Assembly (NCBI RefSeq): GCF_046097065.1
Contig: NZ_CP175563.1
Span: 558,001-622,000, forward strand
DNA: 64,000 bases
Origin: Syntrophus buswellii
GTDB lineage: Bacteria > Desulfobacterota > Syntrophia > Syntrophales > Syntrophaceae
Direction: 5' to 3'
A program made the position numbers and the translations under genes. Below are positions 54,276 through 63,738 of this stretch, one piece after another. The notes under the pieces are model-generated. The model made no database searches and was not told the origin of the DNA. It saw nothing but the letters and a program-made list of their open reading frames with translations. Positions within the stretch are counted from its first letter, which is position 1. Each line of letters starts with the position of its first letter.

Positions 54276-55838
54276 ATGGAAGAAAATACACTGGAATTCA
54301 AAGCGCTTGCCAGGATCGTCAAGCGGCGGAAATTGGAAATCATTCTGCCGATCATTGCGATTTTTCTGATTGCCCTGGTTGGCGCCGTACTCTGGCCGCC
54401 GACGTACCGCTCTTCGTCAACCATCCTGATCGAAGAGCAGGAAATCCCGCCGGAATATGTCATGTCTACGGTAACGGGCTACGCGGAGCAGCGTCTGCAG
54501 ACGATCAGCCAGCGGATCATGACGTATAACCGGCTGATGGAGATCATCAACCGGTTCAATCTCTATGCGGATATCCGGGGCAAATCCAGCATGGAAGAGG
54601 TTGTCCAGAAAATGCGCGACAGCATTCAGTTCGAGACCATCAGCGCCGATGTTATCGATCGTACGGGACGGGCAAAGGCAGCCACCATTGCGTTTACCGT
54701 GTCCTACGAAGGGGAAAAGCCGGAAGTGGTGCAGCAGGTGGCCAACGTCCTGGCATCCCTTTATCTCGAGGAGAATCTGAAGAGCCGGGAGGAAAAGTCT
54801 GCCGGGGCATCGAGATTTATTGAAGAGGAGGGGAAGCAAATCCAGACGCAGTTGGCGGAGTTGGATGGGAAGATCGCCACGTTCAAGCAGAGCAATCTCA
54901 ACTCCCTTCCGGAACTGACTCAGTTTAATCTTCAAACGCTGCAGCGAAGCGATCAGGAGATCGATCAATTGAACAACCAGCTTCGCAGCCTCAAGGAAAA
55001 GGAGAGTTCACTGCTGACTCAGTTGGCCAGCGTTCCCCAGGATCTTGCCAATCCGGACAAGGAGAGGCTCAAGGAACTGCGGGCCAAGATTGTCAGTCTG
55101 CGCACCCGTTACTCCGAGGAATATCCCGATGTGGTCAAGAGCAAGCAGGAGATTGCAGAGCTGGAGAGAAGGTTGAGTTCTGGCCGCCAGCAGACGGCCC
55201 TGGGCGGGCAATCGGATAACCCGGCTTATATCGCGCTGTCCGCGCAGCTTGCTGGCATACGGTCGGATATCAACTCGGTCAACAATCAGATCAGTGACAC
55301 CCGAAGCAGACGGGACAGTTACCGGAACCGGATCGAGTCGGGACCGCGGACGGAAGAGCAGTACAAGCTTCTAATCATGGAGCGCAACAATCTTCAGGCC
55401 AAATATGACGACCTGATGAAGAAAGGCATGGAGGCGAAAGTCGCCCAGGGATTGGAAAAAACACAGATGGGGGAACGCTTCACCCTCATCGATCCGGCCC
55501 GGCTGCCTGAAGAGCCTGTCAGTCCGAATATCCCTGTCGTGCTGCTCCTCGGGTTGATACTTGGTACGGGTGCAGGTGTCGGAACGGCTTCCCTGAGGGA
55601 ATTCAGCGACAAGTCGGCACACCTGCCGGAGGATCTGGAACGGATCACCCAGCTGAATGTCCTGGCGGCGATTCCCGAGATTGTGACCAATGAAGATCGG
55701 GAGCGGGGAAAAAAGAGACGCAAATTGATGCTGATCCTCTCCGGCGTTGCCGCTGTATGCGGGCTCCTGATTTTTCATTTTATGATCATGGATCTTGATA
55801 TCCTGATCGCCAGGATCATGAGGCAGTTGGCGCTATAG
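54276..55838 (+). CDS. Polysaccharide chain-length determinant (Wzz/GNVR type)
   Basis: A 520-residue inner-membrane protein with one N-terminal helix (about 20-45), a long periplasmic coiled-coil region (about 170-380) and two C-terminal helices (about 415-435 and 485-510). The Wzz-type N-terminus (LIEEQEIPPEYV) and the pre-membrane Pro-rich stretch (DPARLPEEPVSPNIP) are present. With the kinase after it, it should set the length of the exported polymer. Confidence 0.9.
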   Translation: MEENTLEFKALARIVKRRKLEIILPIIAIFLIALVGAVLWPPTYRSSSTILIEEQEIPPEYVMSTVTGYAEQRLQTISQRIMTYNRLMEIINRFNLYADIRGKSSMEEVVQKMRDSIQFETISADVIDRTGRAKAATIAFTVSYEGEKPEVVQQVANVLASLYLEENLKSREEKSAGASRFIEEEGKQIQTQLAELDGKIATFKQSNLNSLPELTQFNLQTLQRSDQEIDQLNNQLRSLKEKESSLLTQLASVPQDLANPDKERLKELRAKIVSLRTRYSEEYPDVVKSKQEIAELERRLSSGRQQTALGGQSDNPAYIALSAQLAGIRSDINSVNNQISDTRSRRDSYRNRIESGPRTEEQYKLLIMERNNLQAKYDDLMKKGMEAKVAQGLEKTQMGERFTLIDPARLPEEPVSPNIPVVLLLGLILGTGAGVGTASLREFSDKSAHLPEDLERITQLNVLAAIPEIVTNEDRERGKKRRKLMLILSGVAAVCGLLIFHFMIMDLDILIARIMRQLAL

Positions 55839-55908
55839 ATGATGAGTAGACGACAGCAACAAAAAAATCAAACAGGATCTGACGAAAGATAAAGGGAAGG
55901 TCAATTCC

Positions 55909-56757
55909 ATGAGCAAATTACAGAAAGCATTAGAAAAAGCCAAGGAAGCGAGGGGCGATTCCTATTCGGATTCAACGGGGATGCCGGAAAGCTCACCGGA
56001 TTCCGTCGACGATATCCATCTGCCTACCCTGAAGATATGGGAAGGGGATGTCGTTCCCGAGAAAGTTGACCGGATTTCGCCGTCCTACACCCAGTCCCGA
56101 AACGTTTCGCTGGATCCCGAGGTGATGGAAAGAAACCGCTGTGTGGCCATGTTCCCCAGCCGGGAAGAGGTTGAGGCCTATCGGATCCTGCGGACGCAGA
56201 TTTTAAATCGTACCAGGGAATCCGGCGGCAATCTGATCATGATCACCAGTGCTTTACCCGGTGAGGGAAAAACCCTGACGGCCATCAATCTGGCCCTCAC
56301 CTTCGCCCGGGAATTCCGGCAGACCGCCCTGCTTGTGGACTGCGATCTCAAGAAGCAGAGCATCCATGAGATGATGGGGTTTCAAAGTGACAAGGGGCTG
56401 GTCGATCATTTAATCGGGGACTGCCCGGTGGAAGACCTCTTTGTCTGGCCTGGCGTCGAGAAATTGACACTTATTTCGGGGGGGGGAACGATCAACGAAA
56501 GCAGCGAAATCATGGGTTCCCCCCGGATGAAAGAGCTCGTTGTGGAAATGAAAAGGCGTTATCCGGAGCGGTACATCTTTTTTGACGTTCCATCGATTCT
56601 GGTGGGCGCCGACGCACTGACTTTCGCCCTGCTGGCCGATTTCATCGTGATGGTCGTGCAGGCTGACAAGACGCCCCTTGGCGAAGTGAACAAAGCGGCG
56701 CAGCTGATCCCGAGAGAAAAGCTGCTGGGCCTGGTCCTTAACCGTTATCACCCCTGA
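55909..56757 (+). CDS. Exosortase-associated tyrosine autokinase
   Basis: A 282-residue cytoplasmic P-loop ATPase related to bacterial tyrosine kinases. Walker A is ALPGEGKTLTAINLA, Walker A' LLVDCDLKKQ and a B-like IFFDVPSI. An N-terminal 90 residues is low-complexity. The C-terminus is short, with one Tyr (NRYHP) and no Tyr cluster, unlike BY-kinases with multiple autophosphorylation sites. It pairs with the chain-length protein upstream; the terminator overlapping its end closes the operon. Confidence 0.88.
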   Translation: MSKLQKALEKAKEARGDSYSDSTGMPESSPDSVDDIHLPTLKIWEGDVVPEKVDRISPSYTQSRNVSLDPEVMERNRCVAMFPSREEVEAYRILRTQILNRTRESGGNLIMITSALPGEGKTLTAINLALTFAREFRQTALLVDCDLKKQSIHEMMGFQSDKGLVDHLIGDCPVEDLFVWPGVEKLTLISGGGTINESSEIMGSPRMKELVVEMKRRYPERYIFFDVPSILVGADALTFALLADFIVMVVQADKTPLGEVNKAAQLIPREKLLGLVLNRYHP

Positions 56758-56785
56758 AAAGGGGCGATAACCCCTCCTTTTTTTT
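56744..56785 (+). terminator. Intrinsic terminator of the exopolysaccharide operon
   Basis: GTTATC-A-CCCC (56744-56754) pairs with GGGG-C-GATAAC (56761-56771) around TGAAAA, which holds the stop codon, then a run of eight Ts follows CCCTCC. The opposite-strand gene ends at 56790, so it may also act on the convergent transcript. Confidence 0.75.
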
Positions 56786-56789
56786 CAAA

Positions 56790-59480
56790 TCATATACTAC
56801 CGCTATATAAATCTTCTACATCTTTCTCTCCCAACGCTTTATCATAAATCCTTACATCATCAATAATGCCTGAGAAAAAGTCGGTGGGCACATAACCGGT
56901 GGATCCTACTTTCAAAGGCAGTGAAGATGTTGCCAATCTCTGTTTAAAGGTGGCGTTGATCATGTCCAGTTTACCATTGACATAGGTTTTGGATCCTGTT
57001 GCCGCATCGTATGTGCAGACTACATGGTGCCAGACATCCGGTGAAAGACTGTTAGGCTGCCCAATAACAACCGTTTGCGAATTGACTTGCAGAATCAATC
57101 GATGCTTTAAGCGATCGACGTAGAATTGATAAGTGCCGAAGTTCTTTCCCGCTATAGCGGCAGAGTATTCACCTGCTCGATACTTTATCCAAGCGCTTAT
57201 AGAAAACTGATCTGTGAAGTTGAAAAGTCCATAATTGTCTTGGACAATCACATGGCTTCCAGTTCCGTTAAATGCAAGAGCTGAAAGACCGGTTGCGCTG
57301 TCCTTTGTCCAGGTTGTTCCTGATAACGTACCGCTTATGCCGTTTGGGGTACTATCGGTAATAATATAACCCGTATTTTCATCCATTGCCCAGTGCACGA
57401 TTGGTTCTGGATTGATATTGAGTTTCCATAAACTGCTCCCGTTTCCTCCGGCCATGATGGTGCTGTTCTCACCGGGGATTTTAGCCACGGTCCAGAACCC
57501 GTAGATCGGTAAGCTTTCGGAAAGGGAGGTCCAGGTTTTCCCCCAGTCATTACTCGATATGATTCCACCGCTAAGCTCCCGTTTTGGATTGTCAGAGCCT
57601 ATGGCCGCATAAAGAACTCCATCGTGATCATTATTGAACTCTATTTTTTGTATAGGCATGCCCTGCTGTTCCCAGACTTTCGTAAAGTTTGCACCGCCAT
57701 CTTCGCTTTTGTAGATGAGTCCTTCATAACGAACCCACCGTTCATACCCGGCTACCAGCGTGGCAGGATCTGATTTGCTCACGGCGATAGATCGAACATT
57801 AGCGTTGTCCAGAGCGAAACACCTGTTCCATTTGTAGCCGCCGTCTGTGGATTTGTATATCCCCCCATCGGGCGATACTGTTCCTGCAAAGACGATAGAC
57901 GGATTGACCGGATCAACAGCAATGGTAAACACAAAATATAGCCCTTCAGCGGGTTGTGCTGGAGTTAGAAACCAGGATTCACCCCCGTTCGAGCTCTTGT
58001 AGACCTTGCCGTTGTTGGCGGTTGCATACATTGTTGAAAGGGCGCGGTCGCACGGATAAATATGCCCACCACCAGGATGTCCAGTCGTGTTATACCAACT
58101 GTTTCCACCGTCAATGCTTTTCCGGATACCATCACTAATAGACCAATAAATTCTCGATGGATTTACACGGCTGTCGACCAATAAGCCCCTCGTTGAGGCT
58201 CGTGCTGTATTTGACCAACTTTTGCCTGCGTCTGTGCTTGTGTAAAGCCCTTGGTCAAAATTACCCATCCATAGTGTCGAAGAGTTTAGATCGTACTGTA
58301 CATCAACGACCATGCCGGACTTCATATCTACTTGTTTTCTGAGCCAATTCACCCCTCCGTCATCGCTTTTGAAAACAGCATTGCCAGTGACTAATACAAG
58401 AACATCAGGGTCGGCCACCCCGAGAGCCATATCTCTTTTGGACCATCCGTCTGACTGCTTATCTTCCTGAACGAAATTCTTGGATTTGATCCATGTTTCT
58501 CCACCATCGACAGTCTTGAAGACTTTGCTATAGCGGTAAGCCGACAAGTACACAATGTTAGGATTCTCGTTATCAATGACTAAAGCGCGATAGCAGTCAT
58601 ATGTATTCGAAAATTCGATGCCATTATTTTTAGCAATCCAGGATCTTCCTCCATCGATACTCTTGTAGACTCCCCCCATGTAACTGACAGCATACATGAC
58701 ATTTGGGCAGGTGATGCTGGCCTTCACTGTCAGAATATCTTTTTGAGGTATGCTTTTGGAAACATAGCTCCAAGTCGATCCGCCATCCATACTCTTGTAA
58801 ATTCCACAATCGTAAATAGCAGCAAATAGATAGCCGTTTTCTCCAATGGTGATGGAATTGGGGTTGCCAGGTAAAGCGCCTGACTGAATATTTCGCCACG
58901 AATCTCCCCCATCATCACTCTTGATGAGTCCCTCAATGTTGGAGGCATAATAGATCAACTTTGGATTCAATGGGTCAACCACCAATCGATTTCCCCCAGC
59001 CGTAAACATTTGTGTCGATTTTGAACTGACCCGGAAAATAAGCGTCCAGGAATCTCCATAATTGGCACTTCTGTAAATTCCTATATTTGTTGCCGCGTAA
59101 AGGACGCCCGGAACAGCTGGATTATAAGCAAGCGCATTTATTGTGGGATTGACTTTCATTTCGTCGTTGCATGGAGTGTATGTCTCACCTTGATCCATGC
59201 TCCTATAGAGACCACCCAACTCGTTGCCGACAAAGATGATGTCTATTCCGGACCAACTCGCTATGACAACAGCAGAATTTTCGCCTCCCCCGTCCGGTCC
59301 AATGTGTTCCCAGCCTGCCGTTGCCTGCAATGGGACAATCAGCTGAAAGAGAAGGAGGGCATAGAGCGAGAAAAGAATTAAAATAAAGGAACTTTTCTTG
59401 GTCTGCCGTTGAGGCTTGCTGTGGATAAGATGGGAGACAGGGGGCGCGATAACGTCTGACAAGCAATCATTAATTTTCAT
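56790..59480 (-). CDS. Secreted Asp-box repeat protein with C-terminal LamG domain
   Basis: An 896-residue exported protein. A signal peptide (to about residue 55) follows an unusually long polar N-region. Residues about 60-680 are a beta-propeller-like array of Asp-box (BNR) repeats, many reading SxDGGxxW, as in Ycf48- or sialidase-like proteins. Residues about 690-890 are a LamG/concanavalin-like domain (IVHWAMDENTGY to IDDVRIYDKALGEKD). No PEP-CTERM tail is present. It is convergent with the exopolysaccharide operon and could bind or modify the surface polymer; this is inference from place and domains. Confidence 0.85.
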   Translation of the reverse strand: MKINDCLSDVIAPPVSHLIHSKPQRQTKKSSFILILFSLYALLLFQLIVPLQATAGWEHIGPDGGGENSAVVIASWSGIDIIFVGNELGGLYRSMDQGETYTPCNDEMKVNPTINALAYNPAVPGVLYAATNIGIYRSANYGDSWTLIFRVSSKSTQMFTAGGNRLVVDPLNPKLIYYASNIEGLIKSDDGGDSWRNIQSGALPGNPNSITIGENGYLFAAIYDCGIYKSMDGGSTWSYVSKSIPQKDILTVKASITCPNVMYAVSYMGGVYKSIDGGRSWIAKNNGIEFSNTYDCYRALVIDNENPNIVYLSAYRYSKVFKTVDGGETWIKSKNFVQEDKQSDGWSKRDMALGVADPDVLVLVTGNAVFKSDDGGVNWLRKQVDMKSGMVVDVQYDLNSSTLWMGNFDQGLYTSTDAGKSWSNTARASTRGLLVDSRVNPSRIYWSISDGIRKSIDGGNSWYNTTGHPGGGHIYPCDRALSTMYATANNGKVYKSSNGGESWFLTPAQPAEGLYFVFTIAVDPVNPSIVFAGTVSPDGGIYKSTDGGYKWNRCFALDNANVRSIAVSKSDPATLVAGYERWVRYEGLIYKSEDGGANFTKVWEQQGMPIQKIEFNNDHDGVLYAAIGSDNPKRELSGGIISSNDWGKTWTSLSESLPIYGFWTVAKIPGENSTIMAGGNGSSLWKLNINPEPIVHWAMDENTGYIITDSTPNGISGTLSGTTWTKDSATGLSALAFNGTGSHVIVQDNYGLFNFTDQFSISAWIKYRAGEYSAAIAGKNFGTYQFYVDRLKHRLILQVNSQTVVIGQPNSLSPDVWHHVVCTYDAATGSKTYVNGKLDMINATFKQRLATSSLPLKVGSTGYVPTDFFSGIIDDVRIYDKALGEKDVEDLYSGSI

Positions 59481-59701
59481 TTTCTACCTCATTATTATGG
59501 GGGGAATTCAACTTCTTATCCTCAGGATCTCAACGCTAACCCAACTTCACGATCACGAAAAATATTATAAGTAGTGTCCTGATGTTACCTTTATGCAATG
59601 GCTCATTTGGGCACTACACATTTTAAAATATCAGAGAATCGTCTTGATCGTATTTTCCGGCCTATGGGCCAGGCCCATGACGTCATAAATTTTCTGCCGT
59701 G

Positions 59702-60028
59702 TTATACCATATGGTATAGTCCCGGCAGAGATGATGTCCTGACATGAAGGATGTTCCGGTCATCGCTTTTCATGTTGGTTGTAATACGGACATGAGTGGC
59801 CAACCCTCTGCGGACCGTTGTCCATCTGTCGTTTATTTCCTGAGTCCGCCGATGGAGACGAATGGCGTGAAGAACATGGTACCCAGGCACTGTAATGAAC
59901 AGATGACCGTTGGCCCGAGGTTCATTTTGTTGATGGACGGGACGCATCCCAAGTTCTGATTTCATGCACCGGAAGGCGTCTTGAATTCCCGTGAGCAGGG
60001 CAAAAATATCGACTAATTCCTTCCGCAA
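59702..60028 (-). pseudogene. C-terminal transposase fragment (IS1634/IS4-like)
   Basis: About 108 codons preserving the end of an IS4-superfamily transposase: AFRCMKSELGMRPVHQQ, GHLFITVPGYHVLH, NDRWTTVRRGLATHVRI and IHVRTSS-like residues. The N-terminal two-thirds are missing and the C-terminus stops early at a 16-bp palindrome (59703-59718). It is inactive. Confidence 0.75.
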
Positions 60029-60046
60029 TACCTAGGGAAAAGAAAC

Positions 60047-60720
60047 TTAAGAGGATATGGCCCCTGGTGGTCTCATCGCCCCGCTGAAAGATCGGCCGTG
60101 CATCCAGGACGGATTTTTATGTCCCGGAAGACATGTTCCAACTGGCCAGAACTCCTTGTATGTGAGGGCTGCCTGCCCCGGCGTAAAATCTGTATTGGTC
60201 CGGAGGAACCATTTCCCGTCGAAGCGCTCATCCTCGAACAGAGAAGAATCGGTGGAAGATGTACTCTCCGGCAAGACCTTCCTGCAATTTCCGTTCGCGG
60301 AGAGAACTTTCTCTTTGATTTTCCTGACCCTGCCCATCCGGGCTCCCAGAATGTAAGGGATCTGTTCTTTATCCAGCCAGGCCAGCATTGCATGACGGAT
60401 CATCCCCCGGTCGGAAACAACACAGAATCTGCCGATTAGGAAAGCGACTCCGGGTTCTTTTGAAAATGGAAATAAGCCCCTTGACATCCGCCGTGTTTTC
60501 CGGCCACATGTCGCAACAGACGGGGTTGCCATTGTTGTAGAGAATGACACCGACAATTATCTGGTTCACATCGGAACGATGATCCTTGCAGTGACCATGT
60601 CGACCAAGAGTTTCTTCTCCCTCAAAATGTAAAAAAAGGTGGTTATAGAAGAAAACGATACCCAGACCACTGGACAGATCCTGGCGCATCTGGAACAGTT
60701 CTTCCTCTCTGAGCGTCCCA
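60047..60720 (-). pseudogene. Frameshifted transposase remnant (IS1634-like)
   Basis: Three consecutive pieces of one transposase lie in different frames: GEETLGRHGHCKDHR to MWPENTADVKGLI (frame of 60689), VVSDRGMIR to FDGKWFLRTNTD (frame of 60556), and LEHVFRDIK (frame of 60393). At least two frameshifts and a missing 5' part make it a dead copy. It abuts the fragment at 59702-60028, which repeats the same late segment, so this is the trace of two related elements. Confidence 0.7.
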
Positions 60721-60892
60721 TGAATATGAAATACGCTCCTCTATGTCAAGAACAATCAACCGATCATTTGACACCATCGTTTTGAGATGACCTCGTTTTT
60801 TTCAAAGAGCGATAGAATGAATTCAGAAGGTTAGAGAACCCAGTGAGCACAAAAAGCCCAATGAACTGTCAAGGAAAAGTCAAGAGGTTTCC

Positions 60893-62441
60893 TGGGCCGT
60901 AACACTACAACGACATATAATATTTGACAACAAAAATTAAATGAACAATAATCCTCCTGAAGGATCAATTATCCAGAAGGAGGACAGCATGATCTTTAAC
61001 AATTTCAGTGAAACAGAGATTTTTAGCATACCAAAGTTCGCTGTAGAAAAGACTGACGTTGAAGGGTTCATGGATGAATTGAGAGGATTTCATAGCACCT
61101 TTCAGAGTTGCTTTACGCGTAGCGAAACTCGCGAGAATTTCTTTCATTACATGGTTGGACAATTCAGCGAACTGGACAGGAAATCGATAGAGCCTATTGC
61201 ATTGACGGTCGAAGGTGGGACCGTCCGTTCCATGCAGCGGATGATCAGCGATGCCCAATGGGACGAAGACCTGATCGCGAAGCGTTATCATCAATTGATC
61301 GGGGATGATATGGCGCATGGCGATGGCATTTTGATTTTTGATGAGACATCGTTTGTCAAGAAGGGCAATGATTCCATCGGTGTTTCCCGTCAATACTGCG
61401 GCTCTCTGGGAAAAGTGGAAAACTGCCAGGTCGGAGTTTTTGCAGCCTATGCCTCTCCTCATGGCTATGCCCTTCTGGACAAGCGATTGTTTATTCCGGA
61501 GAAGTGGTTTTCCGAACCTTACAAAGACAGGCGGTCGAAGTGCCGATTGCCCGATAGCGAAACGTTTAAGACCAAGGTGGAACTGGCCATCGAGATGCTT
61601 GATCATGTCCAGAAGGAGGAACTTCTTCCCTTTCGATACGTGGTTGCCGATACGGCCTATGGTAGAAGCATCGAGTTTATCGAGGCCATTGAGAAACATC
61701 CGGGAAAGACTTACCTTCTTGCGGTGCCCTGTGACACGCTTTGTTGGCTCACCTCTCCCGTTACCCACAAGAAGGCCTACACTTACAAAGGAGAGCAGCG
61801 CTCTCGGACCGTTCTTTCGGAAACTGAAAAAGCCCCGGTGACGGTGGAAGCTTTTGCCCGGAATTTGAACAACTACTTCTGGTACAGGAGAATCGTTGCC
61901 GAGGGCGCGAAAGGGCCGATTGCTTACGAATTTATGAGGAGAAAGATCTTTCTGCACCGAGATGGCCTGCCCTGTAAATCCGTGTGGCTGATTGTCAAAA
62001 GAACCCTTGGTGCGGAGCCCGTTTATTCTTACTTCATCAGCAATGCTCCCAGAAGCACCCGCCTGCCGGTTTTTGTCTGGCTCAGCGGCGTTCGATGGGC
62101 GATCGAACAATGTTTTGAAGAAGCCAAGTCGGAATTGGGGCTTGATCAGTACGAGGTCAGGAAATTCTCCGGATGGCATCATCACATATTGACCTGTATG
62201 CTGGCTCACTTTTTTCTCTGGCACCTCAAGATCAGGTTGGGGAAAAAAAGCACCCTCTGTTACGCTATCGCAGCTTAGGATCTTATTGGAGGTCGTGCTT
62301 CCCCTCCGAAAATTTGATGTTGACAGCGCCATTTCTTTAGTGGCCGGAATACAAAGGCGAAATCATCGTGCCTATTTGTCTCATAGAAAGAAAAAGCAAT
62401 TCCATTAACTTTCATTTGTCGTTGTAGGGGTAATCGGTGCC
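60893..62441 (+). mobile_element. IS701-family insertion element
   Basis: About 1.55 kb. The terminal sequences are inverted: TACAACGACA near the left end (about 60907-60916) and TGTCGTTGTA (about 62417-62426) near the right end, with imperfect matches extending to GGCCGT and the opposite ACGGTGCC-like ends. Exact boundaries and target duplication could not be fixed. One transposase gene fills the centre. Both ends and the gene look intact, so the element may be active. Confidence 0.6.
60989..62278 (+). CDS. IS701-family transposase
   Basis: A 429-residue DDE transposase. Catalytic residues fit Asp in IFDETSF, Asp in VVADTAYG and Glu in AIEQCFEEAKSELGLDQYEVR. The frame is open from 60941, but ATG 60989 follows AAGGAGGACAGC. 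No frameshift is seen. It sits in a transposase graveyard (59.7-60.7 kb) and inserted 76 bp before the next regulator gene. Confidence 0.88.
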   Translation: MIFNNFSETEIFSIPKFAVEKTDVEGFMDELRGFHSTFQSCFTRSETRENFFHYMVGQFSELDRKSIEPIALTVEGGTVRSMQRMISDAQWDEDLIAKRYHQLIGDDMAHGDGILIFDETSFVKKGNDSIGVSRQYCGSLGKVENCQVGVFAAYASPHGYALLDKRLFIPEKWFSEPYKDRRSKCRLPDSETFKTKVELAIEMLDHVQKEELLPFRYVVADTAYGRSIEFIEAIEKHPGKTYLLAVPCDTLCWLTSPVTHKKAYTYKGEQRSRTVLSETEKAPVTVEAFARNLNNYFWYRRIVAEGAKGPIAYEFMRRKIFLHRDGLPCKSVWLIVKRTLGAEPVYSYFISNAPRSTRLPVFVWLSGVRWAIEQCFEEAKSELGLDQYEVRKFSGWHHHILTCMLAHFFLWHLKIRLGKKSTLCYAIAA

Positions 62442-62516
62442 GCACATTTTTTCCTTGCAAGCTCAAAGCGATGTGATTATAAAATAGCGCTGTAGTTTCA
62501 AAAATAAAGGCTGAAG

Positions 62517-63449
62517 ATGGTAACGCCGATTATGTCAAATGTTCTCATGAATACGCGGGAAGTTGCGGAGTACCTGGATATCAATGAAAAGCAGGTCTAT
62601 GCACTGATTAAATCCGGACGGATTCCGGCAACCCGGGTAACGGGGAAGTGGCTTTTTCCAAAGGATTTGATAGATGAATGGCTTCTTGAGGATGCCCGGA
62701 CAGGGCTGAGTGAGGCACGGCAGAGAAGCCGGAAAATGGGAGGTGCCCTTCTGGCTGCCGGCAGTAACGATCCCATGCTGGACATTCTTCAAGCCACTCT
62801 GCGGAAGGAACATCCGGAATTTTATATTTTCTCGGCCAGTACGGGAAGCAGGGACGGACTGCTGGCCCTCAATGCCGGTTATACCGATATCGCCTGGACC
62901 CACTTGTGGGATCCCCGGAATGACACATACAACATTCCCTACCTGGCCCAATATGTGCCCGACCGCAGAGGCGTTGTGGTCAATCTTTTCTACCGTGAAC
63001 TGGGCTTCGTGATTGCGCGGGGCAATCCCCTGGGCATCCAGGGATTTGAAGACCTTGTGGGCAAGGAGGTCCGCTTCATCAACCGCCAGTCGGGGGCTGG
63101 AACCCGGGTGCTTCTGGACATCCACTTGGAGCGCCTCGGCATTGATAAGAGCCTGATATCTGGTTACGATGAGGAGGTGTGCACCCACCTTGAAGTCGGC
63201 CTCGCCGTGCTTGCGGGAACGACCGATGTCGGAATCGCCTCCATCGCCATCGCCAACTTTCTGGGACTGGATTTTGTGCCCATCACCCGCGAACGCTTTG
63301 ACATGGTGCTGGATCAGGGGATTTTTTTTGAAAAGGCCGTGCAGGCTCTGATGGATGTTCTCCATGACTCGGCATTCCGTCAGCGGGTTGAAGGAATGAG
63401 CCGCTACGACTTTTCCGATTCCGGACGGATTCTTTATTCCACCACCTGA
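62517..63449 (+). CDS. One-component regulator: excisionase-type HTH plus solute-binding domain
   Basis: A 310-residue cytoplasmic protein. Residues about 10-60 are a helix-turn-helix of the excisionase/MerR kind (NTREVAEYLDINEKQVYALI, then GRIPATRVTGKW). Residues about 75-310 are a PBP-like solute-binding domain related to tungstate/molybdate-binding proteins (SNDPMLDILQ, FINRQSGAGTRVLLD, TDVGIASIAIANFLGLDFVPI). It has no signal peptide, so the fusion would sense its ligand inside the cell. The next gene is tupA, so I infer tungstate (or molybdate) control of its uptake. The IS701 element just upstream may have changed its promoter. Confidence 0.82.
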   Translation: MVTPIMSNVLMNTREVAEYLDINEKQVYALIKSGRIPATRVTGKWLFPKDLIDEWLLEDARTGLSEARQRSRKMGGALLAAGSNDPMLDILQATLRKEHPEFYIFSASTGSRDGLLALNAGYTDIAWTHLWDPRNDTYNIPYLAQYVPDRRGVVVNLFYRELGFVIARGNPLGIQGFEDLVGKEVRFINRQSGAGTRVLLDIHLERLGIDKSLISGYDEEVCTHLEVGLAVLAGTTDVGIASIAIANFLGLDFVPITRERFDMVLDQGIFFEKAVQALMDVLHDSAFRQRVEGMSRYDFSDSGRILYSTT

Positions 63450-63587
63450 GGCCCTGGCCGTTCCCGGCAAAAACAAAGCCTTTCCGCCATGAGCCGTTCC
63501 AGGGGGCCTGTCACTAGCCAACAAGTCTTGTTCTCTCGTCCGATATCCCTCCCATGCCTGGTCCCTGCACAAGCCCATCTTGTTTTC

Positions 63588-63609
63588 TGTTATTTATAAC
63601 ATATTGACT
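63588..63609 (+). promoter_or_regulatory. Palindrome and -35 box before tupA
   Basis: TGTTAT-TT-ATAACA (63588-63601) is a perfect dyad immediately before TTGACT (63604-63609), a possible -35. It sits between the regulator and tupA, 130 bp upstream of the tupA start. A binding site for the preceding regulator is plausible but unproven; no clear -10 box could be placed. Confidence 0.35.
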
Positions 63610-63738
63610 TCCTACGATTTTTAATTGATGTATGCCTAGTTGGTCGTGTAGACAGAAGCCGTGTGGCTGTTGGCGCTTTTGGGCGAATATCTGGAAATGT
63701 TTTAATTACAACGTGACATGAGAAAGGAGAGAAGTTCC

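Noticed and set aside
60965..62332. A 455-codon minus-strand frame across the IS701 element
   Set aside because: It mirrors the transposase, which has intact catalytic residues and a ribosome site on the plus strand.
60880..62450. Target-site duplication of the IS701 element
   Set aside because: No matching short direct repeat could be placed at the uncertain ends.
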